A DNA stretch of 64,000 nt from Ascaris suum (Eukaryota; Nematoda; Chromadorea; Rhabditida; Ascarididae). The notes under the pieces were generated by a model that worked only from the letters and a program-made list of their open reading frames with translations, was not told the origin of the DNA and ran no database searches. The stretch spans positions 5,194,501 to 5,258,500 of the forward strand of contig CM024182.1 of the NCBI GenBank assembly GCA_013433145.1, read 5' to 3'. Each line of letters opens with the position of its first letter. Within the stretch, counting starts at the first letter, position 1. Below, in pieces: positions 39,137 through 52,646 of this stretch. The position numbers and the translations under genes were made by a program.

Positions 39137-40287
39137 CTTCAAATCTGTTTCATGAATAACTAATAGATGATCCATCATCACTATCTTATAAATATGTTAA
39201 TTTTAATCTGATCCAGGCTTAGATGAAATCACTGTTTAATGGCAAACGTCAGCTGCAAGCATAAACCGAGTTCGCGACCTTCCGTTTTTCTATGAGATGC
39301 TTCAAACGGTCAACTCATTTTAGCTATACATTTTGTATAAGGAATTAGTTGAGTTGAATTATAAATGTTTTATTGAGCACCTTTGATTGTTTGCTGCCGA
39401 AGTATGAAAACGATTGGCCCGATTTGTTGAATTCCACAGGCGCATATAATGCCAACTTTTTAGATACTTTTTTCTTCAAGTAATATATCAATGATCGGTT
39501 AATTAGCACTTAATATATCTATTACCACTAAGTTTTTGCCACTCAAACTAAGCACTCATTCACTATTAAGCAAAATATTCAGCAGTCTAAAAAGTGCTAG
39601 AAAAGCGCAGTAATCAACAGGCTCTTATTTGCGTTTTTTCGAATTTTAAAGCCCATAAGAGACCAACCGATTGCATAAATGTTTAAGAATAACAGCGCAG
39701 AATGTCTGATATGATATTTATTATGTAACGATGCCTAAAGCTGTCATCACATCTCTAAAAGCTGTGCAGAATTTATTTGAAGTAAATGAATTCGATATAG
39801 TCAGATCGTTTAACCCGATTATCGTTGAGTAAGTTCAGAAGATATGCAAAAAGTGCGACAATATGGAGATGAAAATTTCGTAATTTAACAATATACCGCA
39901 GTTTTAATAGAATCTGTGGTGAAAAAATATCACCGATAGATTTGAAGTTGGAATGAAACTGGTGAATTGTGAAGCATAATAGGGAGATTTTTGTACTATA
40001 TTACAGTAATGAGACCAACCGGTTCTGAAGATCTTCAAAAAGAATGACAAAACGACAGTTAAATGTTGCACATAATGCTCAATAAAATTTTTTTTCTTTT
40101 GCTCTTCTGGCTTAATCGAAATCCTCAGAAAAAATTGGCGTTTTTGTTGCGCTTGATAGGATGCACGTTACACAAAAAATTGCATATGCAAATTCCATAA
40201 TCTTTTAAAGTGAACATCGCACATAAATAAAGAAATTAATAAATCGCAAAAAGTCCTACTTGCGAGGAGGCGGCGGGGGGTGGAGGT

Positions 40288-40305
40288 GGGGGGGGGGGGG
40301 GGGGG
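40288..40305 (+). repeat. Poly(G) tract, G18
   Basis: Eighteen G lie inside a longer G-rich purine stretch (40264-40319, with GGCGGCGGGGGGTGG before it and AGGCGGAGG after it). The opposite strand reads as polyproline by chance. Confidence 0.95.
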
Positions 40306-42352
40306 AGGCGGAGGAGCGGATCAAAAGTCGTAAACGCAAAGTAGGTAAGAATAGGCGTTGACATATACATAAGCACGAATATGACGCTATTTTGATGTAC
40401 TTCCGCAGGCAAAGGCAAGAAATGTAAAATAAAAAGTAAAGAGAGGAAGAGAAGGGAGTTGGAGTCCCGATTTAATCAGTAAGAAGCTTCATCTATAAAA
40501 TACAAGGTCAAGGCCGTACTTATCTCATCAAAATTCAAAACAAACCTGTTCTGTGCAGTGTTCATATTGCAGTGATGATCGCAAAAATATGTTTTATGAG
40601 AAATATCCACATTATTCAGCATATTCGTCCCATCAACTAATCAATGACACATCGATATTCGTGCATTCGCAAATATCCACACATCACGATCAGAAATCGA
40701 CTCAAGGCATCAGTCTGCTTTGATCAGATGTGCGATAATCCCATCGTGGTTAGGTTCGATCAGTCACTCATAAATGAAATGAAACAATCGATCGAAGATG
40801 GATCGATAATCGATTAACATTCGTGTAACATTGAAACAAAATTTCAGCGTTAACGATAGGCAAATAAAATAGAAGTCGGGTGCGTGACGGTCGTCAGATG
40901 CCCTGAAGAGAAAGCGAATGAGAAAGCAGTTGCCAAAGAGCCGTTGTGTGCACTATGCCCAAAAACGATTCCCCAGTTGATGATATATTGTGGCGGTGTG
41001 AAAGAAACGATCAGCCCCCGAATGCTAACGAAAATACTTCCTTACAGCAAATGAGCAAAAAACATTGATTAGATGAAGCATTCGGTCTATAAAGACATTG
41101 CAACTTGTATCTTTTGTTGAATTTTCAAAGGTTCTGACACGAACGATTTGATCCGTACGGTAGGAACAATCCTAAATTGAGATCAATCCTCAGAAAGACT
41201 AGGCTAGAATGCTGCATTGAATTGAAGTATTTATACTTCTTATAGAGGTAATAACGGCTTTATGCTCTACTTTCTGTATTGAAAGCATAATCTATAGGAA
41301 ATTATTTACATCTATTTCTGATCGGAAGATTTAAGTGATTTGTGCAGAAATTTTTTGTTGATGAGAATAAAAGAAAATTGACGCTTAGATGTGCCCTCTT
41401 TGTAAACGCATTCGCTCTCATAATGATCAAACGTATAATTTGTCACATGCATCGAAAGATTGACAAAACCATTTCCACACATTGTATACTCCAAACGTTT
41501 AAAAACTGTAGCGATTGAAAAGTTTATAGAGACACACAAACGGATGAATATACAAAGAGAAGATAAAAGAATGCATTTGTAGATGGTTTTTAAATCGATC
41601 AGTCAACTATAGAGTTGAGACGGTTTTGCGTTGAGATCGGTTTTTGCACGGAATTCTTATGAAGTGGATAGCGTTAGCAAAGACTGCATCGCCGAAGATG
41701 AAAGCATTCGTTTAATGGATAAAAGAATTTCCTCTACGACTGAGTTTTTAACGCTTAAAATATTTTCAGGAAAACGCGATAGCTAATGCTTTGAAATTTT
41801 TTTTAAAATCTAGGGCGAAAATTATTCATCCCTTTACGTGTGCCTTTAATATTTTAGATATTGACATGTTATGCACTACCGTTTCCATATTTTGCTAAAA
41901 TGTTAGCTATGCTGACAAAAAGCGTGCTGCGTCAGCTGTCAATAATCTACACATGTCACACAACAATCACATTAGGTGAGATGTTTTCGCGGAGATGGAA
42001 ATACTTTTTCTGCCGTTCAAAAAAATCACTCTTCCTCTTTTCTCGCACAAAACGATTCAATCTAGCGACTATGCGCGCAAATGTTCATTCGCCGCTTTAC
42101 TTCTGCAAAGGTTCGAAAATTCGCGCAAGTTTTGTCAATGTTGTTGTGTAGACGCGCATTCGAAGTTAGTTTACCTTCTAGTCGCTTTTCTGAAAACTCG
42201 ACAACTTGACTTGCCTTCATCAATAGTCTCCAGTTTGTCAGTTGTTGTCAAGGAAGGAATAGAAAGGAGGGGAAGTTCAAGGGAAGGTAGGAGTCCTCAT
42301 ATCTCTAGAACCCTTCTACGTCTCTCACCACAATTTGAGCCGTTTCCTTACT

Positions 42353-42366
42353 CCCCCCCCCCCCCC
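42353..42366 (-). repeat. Poly(C) tract, C14
   Basis: Fourteen C are followed by GCCC and a CT-rich stretch; the G run is on the minus strand. Confidence 0.95.
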
Positions 42367-45300
42367 GCCCAACATCCCACTCTCCCCCACTCTATTTGCG
42401 TCATTCTTTAAAATATTTGATTTCAGATGATTACAGGCATCGCATAAATGAAGCGCGCGTAGATGACAAGTGGTAGTAAATAAATTTATTGTGGTCTCGT
42501 CCATGTAGCATTATAGGGAATAAAACAGGAAAATATCAGTTTCCATTCCTCGAGTTTACTTTAATGGCCAGAGAGCGATTCGTCCCATTCACCCCTTCCC
42601 CTCCCCCCTAAAACGTCAAAAATCTCTCCCAAAAAACGATTCTTTCCCTTATATTCACCTTCTCTTTCTCCTCCCACCTCGCTCTCCTCCTTTCATGATT
42701 GCAACACTTGATACGAAAGATGAGCAAAAATCAATGAACAAGATGCTAACTCAAATAACTTTGAATTCTTTGAAAATGCAGTAAGTTTTATTAGTTGTGA
42801 AAGTAAATGTTGAATAACACTAAATGATTTCGAATCAACCCACTTTGCTCCACACAACAGAAGCAGCACCTCTTCCTCTTTATTACAAATAAAAATATGA
42901 ATATAAATAAATTGATGAACATATCAAATTAGTTGAATGGCTATGTCATGTTCCGAGTACAAAAAACGATCGGGAGTTCCTTTTGAGCATAGGAGACGTA
43001 ATCTATTTATTACAGTAAAAACGATTTATTTATTGTCAACTTCTGCTTCATTTTTCCGAATAGACAAACGAAGCGAATATTTCTCTATCAATAAGCCAAA
43101 TTATTTTCTCTCCAGTTTCCCATATTTGCGAAGTTTACTAAACTGGGAATACCTGGAAATGGGAACAGAGTGAATCAAAAGGAAGGAGAGAGAAAAGGAA
43201 GCGTAAGGAGGTGAAAGGAGAGGAAGAGCGAGACGAGCGGTGAATCTAGTTATTCTTTGCCAAGCAGAACGAATTCATATAGCTAAGACTATTAAACATT
43301 AGACGTTGTAATTTTCTTGTATGAAGGCATTAAACTCCATCATATATAGATGGAAGGAAGTTGCTGAAATCAAAAGAAAAGAGGCCGAAGAAAATTTCCT
43401 CACAAATTTATAACGTAGAAGAACTATTTAATTTATATTAAGTTTCATAAACTATTTAATTTACATTGAATTTCAATAAACTTTAAAAGAAAAGGATGGA
43501 GGAAAAGATGATTGGCTTGGAAGAGAAGAAATGGGACTGGAGAAAGGAAAAAAAAGATATGAAATTCATAAATCGTAAAACTCATAAATATAAAATTTTT
43601 CTTTCTAAAGAGTGAACGCATAGAGTTTAAAAAAATGAGAGAACAATTGATGAGTACCGTGAAAAAGATATATTTCAAGCACCGATGACATCAACAACGA
43701 AACGGCTTTTTTCTCCTTTTTTTTTGAAAGAGAGTATCTATGCTTTTGTTTGCTTAAAAAAAAGGATTTCAGCCAGATGAAGATTCTTTAATCGGGTGCT
43801 AAATTTTATTTACTGCTTTCGAACAGCCTTGGTGAAAAAAAAACTAAATAATCTTGGATTTTTTAACGTGTACTTTGCAGCTTTTTTTGAATCGATTGTC
43901 ACGATACAAAGCATAGCAACTTCCCCAACTTTTTCTTGTCTTTTTGTTTACAAAATCTGTTGTACTGCTGCCGCATTGTAGAGAAGAGACGACACGAGCC
44001 GAAGCGAAGTTTGCTCAACAACTGGATAGCTGGACACACATCTGATAAAAACCACCAATATCATTGAGTGAACACTCACCATGGCTAACGGGTTTGAATT
44101 ACGCAACTACAGAAATAGAGGAATAGCGAAATATTATGGGGCAGAAAAGAATAGATATCACCGAAGTCGATCTACGCAAAATTGAGTTGCAGCACGGTCG
44201 TTCACCACAACAAAATCTCTTCAAGTTGATTCTCATAAATTTTTTTGAGTAGTTTTTTTTATTGATCGTTGCTAAAAGAATCGCTTCAAATGGGTGACCA
44301 GAAAATGATTTCTATAGGTTGTCATCGATTTTTGCTGCTTTCCATCGCAGTGTTCATTACGCTCGAACAAATGAATGATGTTTGTTGTTCGATCACTTGA
44401 AAATCATCGACCTCTACATCTGAATTCAGCACGCTGAATACAACCACCTGATTTTTTTAATTCTTCATCTTACCTTAACCTGAGTCAGAGTGGAACACTG
44501 CGATGGCCACCTTTCCCTAGTACACCAAAAAAACAACTCAAATTTCGTGAATTTTTCATGCTAATCAATAATTTGGCACCACATCAGAAATGCACTAAAA
44601 CCAGAATAGACATGCCAAAAGTTACGAAAAAAATCTCCTCAGGAAGTGCGAGTTTTATGTGTCTGTATGAGCGATGAAAACGCCACTTTGACTACAAATT
44701 TTTTTCGACGACGTTATTGACGACACGGCATATAAGATCGCGAATTTCTATTGCTGATTTCATAAATATGTTCAACGAGGGCTATGGCATCATTCCAGAT
44801 TTTCGTACATACTATGCACAGTAAATCGACTGTTTAAATGCCAGCATTGATACAATATTAGAGGGCTTCTCTTCTTCGCTGATCGCTTGTACAGCACTAG
44901 GTTGTTGTTTTCACGTTGCTGATAGGTTGTTTTCACGCCTAAAGTCCGATCTTTGCGTCTTTGCGATGGATTTTTGCCTCCAGTCTTTTTGTTGGCCACA
45001 TATCCGACAATACGGAAAGCATTGGTTTTTACTCGATTGTTAGTAAAAGTGGCTCGGTATTGAGGTTAGCATCTACGAACCTCTAAGAGTTCTACATTCA
45101 GTTTGCCAGCTGATCGTGCAAGTCATTCAGAAAACCGATTAATTAGCCATTACATTCTTACCCATTCTTTGTCTCTGTTGACTTTTTTTCCTAACCTCTA
45201 TCCTCTCGCTTAGTGGTGACGTCTCTCTCATCGAATATTCCAGCAGTATACAACATTCTTTCCATTCATTTCTCAACCGCAATTCCACCTCATTTTATCG

Positions 45301-46292
45301 TACTAAGTAAGCGATATATTAGATGTTGTCTTTTTCCTGTTTTTGATAGTTTTGAAATTGGTAAATCCATCTTTAAATTTAATCCAATCTTTGCACCAGC
45401 AGTGGTTTGAAAAATGCTCGCAATTTGAATAAAATCATTTAAGCTTGAGATCTAATAAGACATTTACCATAGCAAAAACCAATAAAAACCGTTGAGATCA
45501 ATTGAAAATCATTTAACCATTTCTCTGAAACGCTATTTGTAATAGTAATTAGCGCAAACAAACGGGCGAAATTTTACGCAATTCGAAACGTTGAGAGCTG
45601 ATTAAGCAATAACCATACAGCGAAATTTTAAGATGCATTTTTCTGATATTTTTTGCTTCGCTTGAATGAGATATTATTGTTGATCCCTGAATGCTCAACG
45701 CTGAATCGAAAAAATTCAGTTATCGAGAATAAATTCTTGCTTCTCTTCATTCTTTATAATCAATAGGAGTCCTCATCTTCACTGATTTTCTTTACCTTGA
45801 ATTTTTTGGGATTTCTACAACATCAGTAATACGATTGGTAGCTAAAAAAAATATGGGAAGGCTTATAAAATCTGCGAAAAAAATTACATTTTTTCGGGAA
45901 AGAAAGTCAAGCATATGCAAAATTTTTGCCCCACACGATACGAATGTTTAAACATTTTTCGCTGCTTGAAAAGCAAATGCCATCAAAAATAGCCCGAAGT
46001 ATTAATGAGTGGAGGAGCTTAGCAAAGGAATTGGAACGGTATGCGTTTTTCTATCCCTTTCAAGGTATCAACTTTTTATGACGAAATAATAAATATGGAA
46101 AATATCGCCTTCATATTTTAACTAACTACTTTGCTCGCTTAAATTTTTTAAAAGATTTTTTCATTTATAATCCGACCGCTGAAAAATAATAGCTCAAGTG
46201 GAAAATTCATGGAATTTTTTCCGCAATTTATGATTGGTGGGTAAAGATGAATAAAGGTAAAAAAAACCAATCAGTAGTGCACTTTATAAACG

Positions 46293-46400
46293 CCAAATTT
46301 TATGACTAGGGCTTCAATGGTTTCTGAGTTGAAATTACGAGAGAGACAAATGGACAGACATATACGCATGAATAATGCATTTGCATAGGCATTACACCGC
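46293..46400 (+). repeat. Dispersed repeat family 1, copy
   Basis: This is the best match to the 25441 copy, sharing CAATGGTT, CTGAGTTGAAA and the GAGAGACA tail, and it allows a consensus to be drawn. No coding capacity is seen. Confidence 0.6.
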
Positions 46401-49400
46401 TATAAAGTGCCATCCGACTGTATACGCTAAGTTTCACGGAAGCGCATTGTAATCGAGGACGCTATACATAATGTAATACAAATATTCCATGTGGTCCTGA
46501 AATGCTGCGCTCAACTTTTATGCCGCTAAGTTCTCCTAACGTTGTATTAGCGTCATCAGCCACGCACAACAAATGATTTCCATGAAAGTTGTGATGCTCG
46601 CAATGGTTAAGCAAAGACATGAAGAGTCTAAACAAGAGAACAGAGGATAGAGGTGGGGCTTGAGGTGGGGATGGGGATGATTAAGAGGAATTACATCTAT
46701 AATCCGAAATTTTGTCAGTTTCATTCCAGCGAAATTTAAACTCCTAGTTAGAACTAGAGGCCTAAAATAGTCTCTTCTTGAGGAAACTGAATGGTAACAA
46801 AATTTAAAAACATTCAACTTTCGAGAAAAACTCACACATAGATACAGATAAGTGGGAAGAGTTCGAAGGAGTTGCCTGCCACAATAAGTTACCAACCAAT
46901 AATAAAATACAAGGAATAATAGGCTCATATTTTGAGTGGTCTGATTGCTTGTACAAATCTTCTACAAGGAATCTGTTTCTATATGGTGCGATTAGTGTTG
47001 AGGATGGTCCGACGCGATTGCAAAACTCACACAATTTTTGACTTTTAAGGGTGCATTACCCTTTTTGAAGTCGATGATCCATTAATAAGAGAGATGATAC
47101 GCCTTGATATCCATTTTACCAGCTCAATTTCTTCACTCTGACTTCAGCGGTTCCATGCCGACACTACTGCATAGACACACAGAGACACATATGAATGCAC
47201 ATACAGGCGCTTACACATAGACATACAGATGCACATACATATACTCATATACACACACTATTCTTTGTAATAGAGCTTTACAAGTGCAAATTTTGTGAAC
47301 GCATACGGCGACTGTAATTACTGGCAAAATGCAAGATCCAATGGAGTGTATGAAAACACTCACCGATTGTTGAAATTTGATTGTACTAATGAAGATGAAA
47401 AAAAATTTCGGCAAGAACTTCAATTCGAAACTCAATAGTCATACTAACAGACAATAAATTTTGATCTCAAATAAACAAAGCGAATTTAAAAAAAAAAAAA
47501 CTCATTTTTTCCAGTAGTAGAAAATTTTTATCAAAGAAAAAGTTGAAATTTCAAGAAACGGAAAGAAAACAGATGAATTAAGCATATTAGAAAATTTAAA
47601 AGAGTATTCGCGAAAATTTCAACGATTCGAAAACCGAAGAGAATGTTGTCGCTCAGAGATCAAGGACCCTTAATTATCGCTGTATTTTGCACTTGTCGGA
47701 CATCTGTGGTACTTATTGCATTCTGCTCAAAACTTATCATTAACCAAGGAGATGAACCTCATCAATAAGGGACCGATATTTTTTGGACTTTGAAAAGGCG
47801 GTAGTGTATGCGTTGAAAATACTCTTCTTTTTCCCTCTCTCCTCTCCTCCTTCGAGGAACGAAGAATAGGAAAGAAACTCTCAAATCAGCAGAAATCCTA
47901 TTGAGAAGAAGACTGCCACTGAAAAGAAAATCCCTTGAGATATGTGAACAACAATCGGCCTCATGAATGAAATATGAATGCAAAATCTTTCTAGAACCTT
48001 CTTTTTGAAACTCCAGTAAAAAACAAATATCCAGGTTTTCTATTCATAAAAATCTGTTTTTTTTTAAATATTGATAAGCTAACCATGGATGATATCGTGA
48101 AGCGTTAGAATCATCGAAAAAACAAACCATAGAAACTAAAAAGTTTCTCAAAGGTTCCAGTGTTTGAAAAAGCATGCCATAATCTATAAGGAGATCGAAA
48201 TTGCATTTTGCTTTTTAAAGCAGTGCTAAAGCCTGAATGAGTACAAAAATGTTATTGCAAAAGCCTTTTGATGTTTCAGCAAAGCATGTTTATAGAAAAT
48301 TGATATAAGCAGACAAATGTACAGTATGTAAATATATAGACATAAGTATGTAGTAAGTATACAGTAGATGAAAGCAAGGTTTCCGGTTTTCGACAGTGAA
48401 AGAAAGATCGAGTACTAAAGAATACCATTATACTAAGAGTGATCAGAGATAGAACAGACAATGAACTCTTTCAACTAAGAAAAAAGGTTAAAAATTAGCA
48501 GAATTAAATAAGCCATAACGAAAATGCAAAACGAAGTTTTCTATTGATTCACGATGAATGGTGATAACTTTGGCAACCGGCATTCGATTCCGTACATATA
48601 TTCAACAGTTGCCGCTAGTTTGCTGTAAATGATTCGCTTGTCGCCTTCCTCATTGACGTTTTTGTGCGATGTCTCTTCCTTCCTTCCAGGCCGTACCACC
48701 TCCGGTTAGGACACCTCGAGCAGAAATCTCTCCGATAGACAACTACCCCTTCGTTCGTCGACACTGCTATTGGGCCCCCTTTCCCCACCGAATCCACAGT
48801 GAAGCTCCTGCGTAGCAAAAATATCACTCTTACAGCAACCCGGCTGTCCCATTCAGCTACTATCAGGTTTCGAAAAGATCTGGCTTTAAAAAAAAACAAA
48901 ACTTCAGCTTTCTCTAATGTCATTATTACATCAGCATTTTTGTCGCCACTACATGGTCTTTACTATCAAAACTTAATTAATTTAAAAGGTGGTCTAAATT
49001 TTACAACTCACAACACCCTCAGCACGGTCTCAAGGCATAGCACGTTTAACTGCAAAGTTTTTGTTTCCCAGCAAATAGTGCGACTGCCTTCAAAAATGAA
49101 AATGTCTATATCAACAAAAATACAGATATTAACAGCATTCAATAATAAAAGACTAGGGAATGGAAAGAAATCACTCGGAGTGCATACCCATAAGAATAGT
49201 AAAGGTATCAGAATAAATATTCAAGTAATGTTCAGCTGTTCAGAAGTGAAAATGTATTATTTAAGCGAATTAAAATAAACTAAAAATTAATGAAATAGGA
49301 ACTTATATTGCTGTTTCATTTTAGAATTGAAGGGTAGACTATGGAAGATTGCTTATATAATAGAACGAAATTAATTTTATTAGTAGTTTTTCTCGTGATT

Positions 49401-49531
49401 ATATTGTTGCGAAATGTCGTCTCTGTCGGAAATTTCAATTTAATATGGGAATGAAAATTTTTATTCCGTGTCTGGTGTCGCTTCAATGCTAGCATTTATA
49501 AATTACACTAATAATTACAGTGATATTGCAA

Positions 49532-49552
49532 ATATATATATATATATATATA
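49532..49552. repeat. Short (AT)n microsatellite
   Basis: A 21-bp AT alternation lies in otherwise unremarkable AT-rich DNA. Confidence 0.85.
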
Positions 49553-50177
49553 CTTTCTTTCCAGAGATTCTGGATTAATACCATTCACGTGTTTTCGAAA
49601 TTTTTCAGCGGAGCTAAAACGGATATTGAAGAAGGGATGCATGGTGAAAGGAAGGCGACGAAGAAGGGTGAGGACGGAAGCATGGAGGGTATGCACATAA
49701 GATGCTCAAGGGGTATGAACACTTCCTGCCAATTCCCTTTGTTGATTTAGATGGCGCCACTCAAACCTTACCCGCAGAATTAGTACCAGAACGACAATTA
49801 TGAGAATTCTCGCACAGAACTTCAAGATTAATATTTCAGTTTGAGCATTACATGATTGCATTAACGCCTATGGCAAACGATGAGTTTCACTAACTGAAAC
49901 GATGCATAGTTTTCTACAGCGGGTGGTTATAGGACAAATACGCCTCCAGTGTGTATCTATGGTGATAATCGACATGAAAAGACAAAAGCGTTGCAGTGTT
50001 AATTAATGAAAAAACCGTCAGTTAGCCTAAGCGTGGAAGAAGGCCTAAGCTTAATACTCGTGTCTATCTACTACACGCGCATTCATCACAGTCGCAATTG
50101 TTATGGTATCGTCAGACAAACAAACCGACAAAGTTTTTGCGAACACCATCGAGAGGAGGTTATGAGTAAGATATCAT

Positions 50178-50215
50178 AGGTTAATTGCACTGAATTAGGT
50201 TAATTGCACTGAATT
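50178..50215 (+). repeat. Perfect tandem duplication, 2 x 19 bp
   Basis: AGGTTAATTGCACTGAATT is repeated head to tail without a mismatch. Confidence 0.95.
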
Positions 50216-52001
50216 CACCACGAAATCAGATAGCGAATATGACGATAGGCATATTGTAACAGATACGCTTTGTATAACTGAATAAGTCGATGAAGCCTAT
50301 CTTCAGTAAAGATTAAGCAACGATTAAAACAGCTTTCTTTTATATCCAGGGGATTCAGAAAAGAAGTTAAATGCGACATCCCATCTTTCCTAACAATTTT
50401 TTTCGGATCTCCATTTCCAGCATGACTTTTCGTCTCAATCCTATCCAGCCATAACTGAGAATTTCCCCTTATGATAACTCATTTTGTATGATGCTAATTG
50501 CCTTACTACATTTTCGTTGGAAGTAAAAGAAGCCGAAGTAAATTTTAATCTTTCAATGTAGTAATTTAAAATGCTGTTGAAATTCTATGGTTATGCGAAT
50601 TGCTATACTATTATATCCATTGCTTTCCATCAGTCCGAGGTATAAATGCTTTCGGCGCAGATGTCAGCGAGTCATTTACTATTTATTTTCAAAACAAATC
50701 ATAATTCCCTATGCGTAATTTCAGTTATCGGTCAAAAAATGACTAATAGAAGAACTGAAAGAAGTATAAATAATGAAATTATAAATAGTCAATTGTATTA
50801 AATAAGAATTAAAAATCGAATATTCTGAAAAAAAAAGAACGAACATAATGAAGAGATGAATGACTTATCTGCTAAACATATTTGAAATATCTTATTTAAT
50901 CGTTTATCAACTAGAGTTTAAATGAATCGACCTATGCGCTCATTAGTGAAATTTTTTTTTTTGAAATAAATCGGAATATTCGTCGGCCATTTCTTCAAAA
51001 AAAAGTGCAAAAAATCTTCAGAAAAGACAATAAATGAAACAGTCTGTGATGAGAAAAAAAAGGCGATTTGATGATAATGCAACAATGACACGTGATAATG
51101 ATGTAAATAAGTGAATGAATAAGGAGAAGATCTAACATCATTCTGTTTCCGTCCGCTCTTCACCACTAAACTTCCTTCCCCAACCCACTTGCCATACTCG
51201 CCTCCATCCCCCTTCCGCCGAAAATTGCAACTACAAAATCAACCGTCTGTACAAGAATTTTTCCTTAAATCTAAGGAGTGAGCTTGCAGATTTTCTAAAC
51301 GCTTTGCACTTTGAATCAATATCATCCTTCCAAACGAATTAAACTTTCAGTGCTGTCACTTTATCAAAAAAGAAGAAACGAAAAGAACAAGAAATCAACG
51401 CGAACGCAACAAAGAAAAAAATAACGAAAGAGTGAAAGTGCACTGATGCAAAAAAAACAAAAAAAAAAACTGTAAAGTTCGATAAGAGTGCACAGGAAAT
51501 TCTCAGTAGCCGAACTCAATTAGTGCGCCATAATAAACGTCATTCAGTTGATGATAAAGTAACAAGTAAACAAGAAGTAAAGAGATTGAGTTAGAGATAT
51601 TTACCTCAACTTTGCTAGCGTGCTTTATGTAGTATTAAGTGATCTTCATAGAATAATATGAGAATGTGAAGTTCTGTCAAAAGACGAGTCAATAGTAATA
51701 ATTTCAATCCAATCATATAAGAGTAATAGTTGGATATGTGTGTAATTCTAGAATAGTCATGATTTCATGCTGGCAGAAATTGATATACACTTACTAGATA
51801 AAATTTCGACAGGAAAGAAAATTAACTGCATTAGTTGCCAAAAAATATAAACAGCTCGTGTTTGTTCAAACGGGAAAAACTATATTCTTTGGACAATCCT
51901 ATAGAAGTTAAAAGATGCCTAATCATAGGTAAACTAAGAAAGTGAGAGAGGATTCGACACATGCTGCTTCAAGTCAGAGATTTAAAAAATGGGAACGTTT
52001 A

Positions 52002-52226
52002 ATGGCGGGGGATTTCGACTATAACCTATTCAAAATTATCCGACGCAATAACAACTTCAAGAGGAATATTTTCGCATGGAAGCGCTACAAAAAGGACCCG
52101 GAAAATCTGAGAAAGAAAGAGGAGAAGAACTGGAAGCATGATGCCATGTCTGTAAAGTCTTCGAAAAAAAACGGTCATGAGGCGAGAAAATTCTCTCAAC
52201 ATCACTCTCAAAATGAAAAGACCTGA
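52002..52226 (+). CDS. Small basic ORF, faintly MADF-like
   Basis: An ATG at 52002 opens a 74-codon frame; the frame itself is open back to a TAA at 51930-51932. The product begins MAGDFDYNLFKIIRRNN and is rich in Lys, Arg and Asn. The spacing of L, I-I-R, a YKK-type motif and RKKEEKNWK is loosely like a MADF DNA-binding domain, which typically has a hydrophobic start, a central Tyr and a late Trp. The likeness is weak and was judged by eye. No splice context was established. It may be a chance ORF in AT-rich DNA. Confidence 0.2.
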   Translation: MAGDFDYNLFKIIRRNNNFKRNIFAWKRYKKDPENLRKKEEKNWKHDAMSVKSSKKNGHEARKFSQHHSQNEKT

Positions 52227-52325
52227 AATAAGAATCGAATTACCGCAATTAGTGCAAACAGAATTGAATTTCGTGGAATTCGCAAGCGCAGTCAAGTGAT
52301 ATTACCTTCAGCATATCTTTCTTCG

Positions 52326-52646
52326 TTAACGTTGATCATTTAGCTCAGTATGCAAACCAAACATAGGGGAAGCTCCCCGGCTGCAAATTTCCTGTCCATC
52401 TCTGCGCGCGTAAGCTGCGAATTTCCCACCCACACCTGCTCGTGTTTCTGCGATAATTGCTCTGATTTTATCCTCGCTTATCAAAGCGATTAGGAATACA
52501 TTGAACTTTCCTCGAGCCAATGAAATGCTCTTCGCAAGTTTGGCTTCCTTGGAACAAATTTGAAGCCCCCCAAAGGTTTTAAAACCCCATTCACAAGGAT
52601 GACAAAATAAAGAAATGATGACATTTGGTGATCTGCTCCAAACTCC
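52326..52646 (-). other. Unassigned open frame of 106 codons, no ATG at its start
   Basis: The minus strand stays open from just after a TAA (52649-52647) to a stop at 52328-52326, in DNA richer in GC than the surroundings. The reading includes GGLQICSKEAKLAKSIS, then RAIIAETRAGVGGKFAAYAR. Two similar short DNA segments (GGGAAATTCGCAGC and AGGAAATTTGCAGC) lie about 30 nt apart inside it. It may be a terminal exon, a transposon fragment, or chance. It faces the ORF ending at 52226. Confidence 0.2.

Larger units (their letters stand above)
38020..48590. other. Gene-poor region
   Basis: No supported gene was found. The region holds family 2 and family 1 repeat copies, a G18 and a C14 tract, and pyrimidine- or purine-rich stretches near 42240-42290, 42590-42700 and 43175-43235. 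A minus frame at 44999-44790 (VANKKTGGKNPSQRRKD) has transposon-like basic composition but is isolated. Confidence 0.55.

Noticed and set aside
44083..44187. 34-codon ORF starting ACCATGGCTAACGG
   Set aside because: Good start context but very short, with no neighbouring exon, donor site or recognisable product.
46536..46928. 130-codon minus-strand ORF
   Set aside because: Composition is that of AT-rich chance frames, part of it reads through a G-rich stretch, and no domain or splice support was found.
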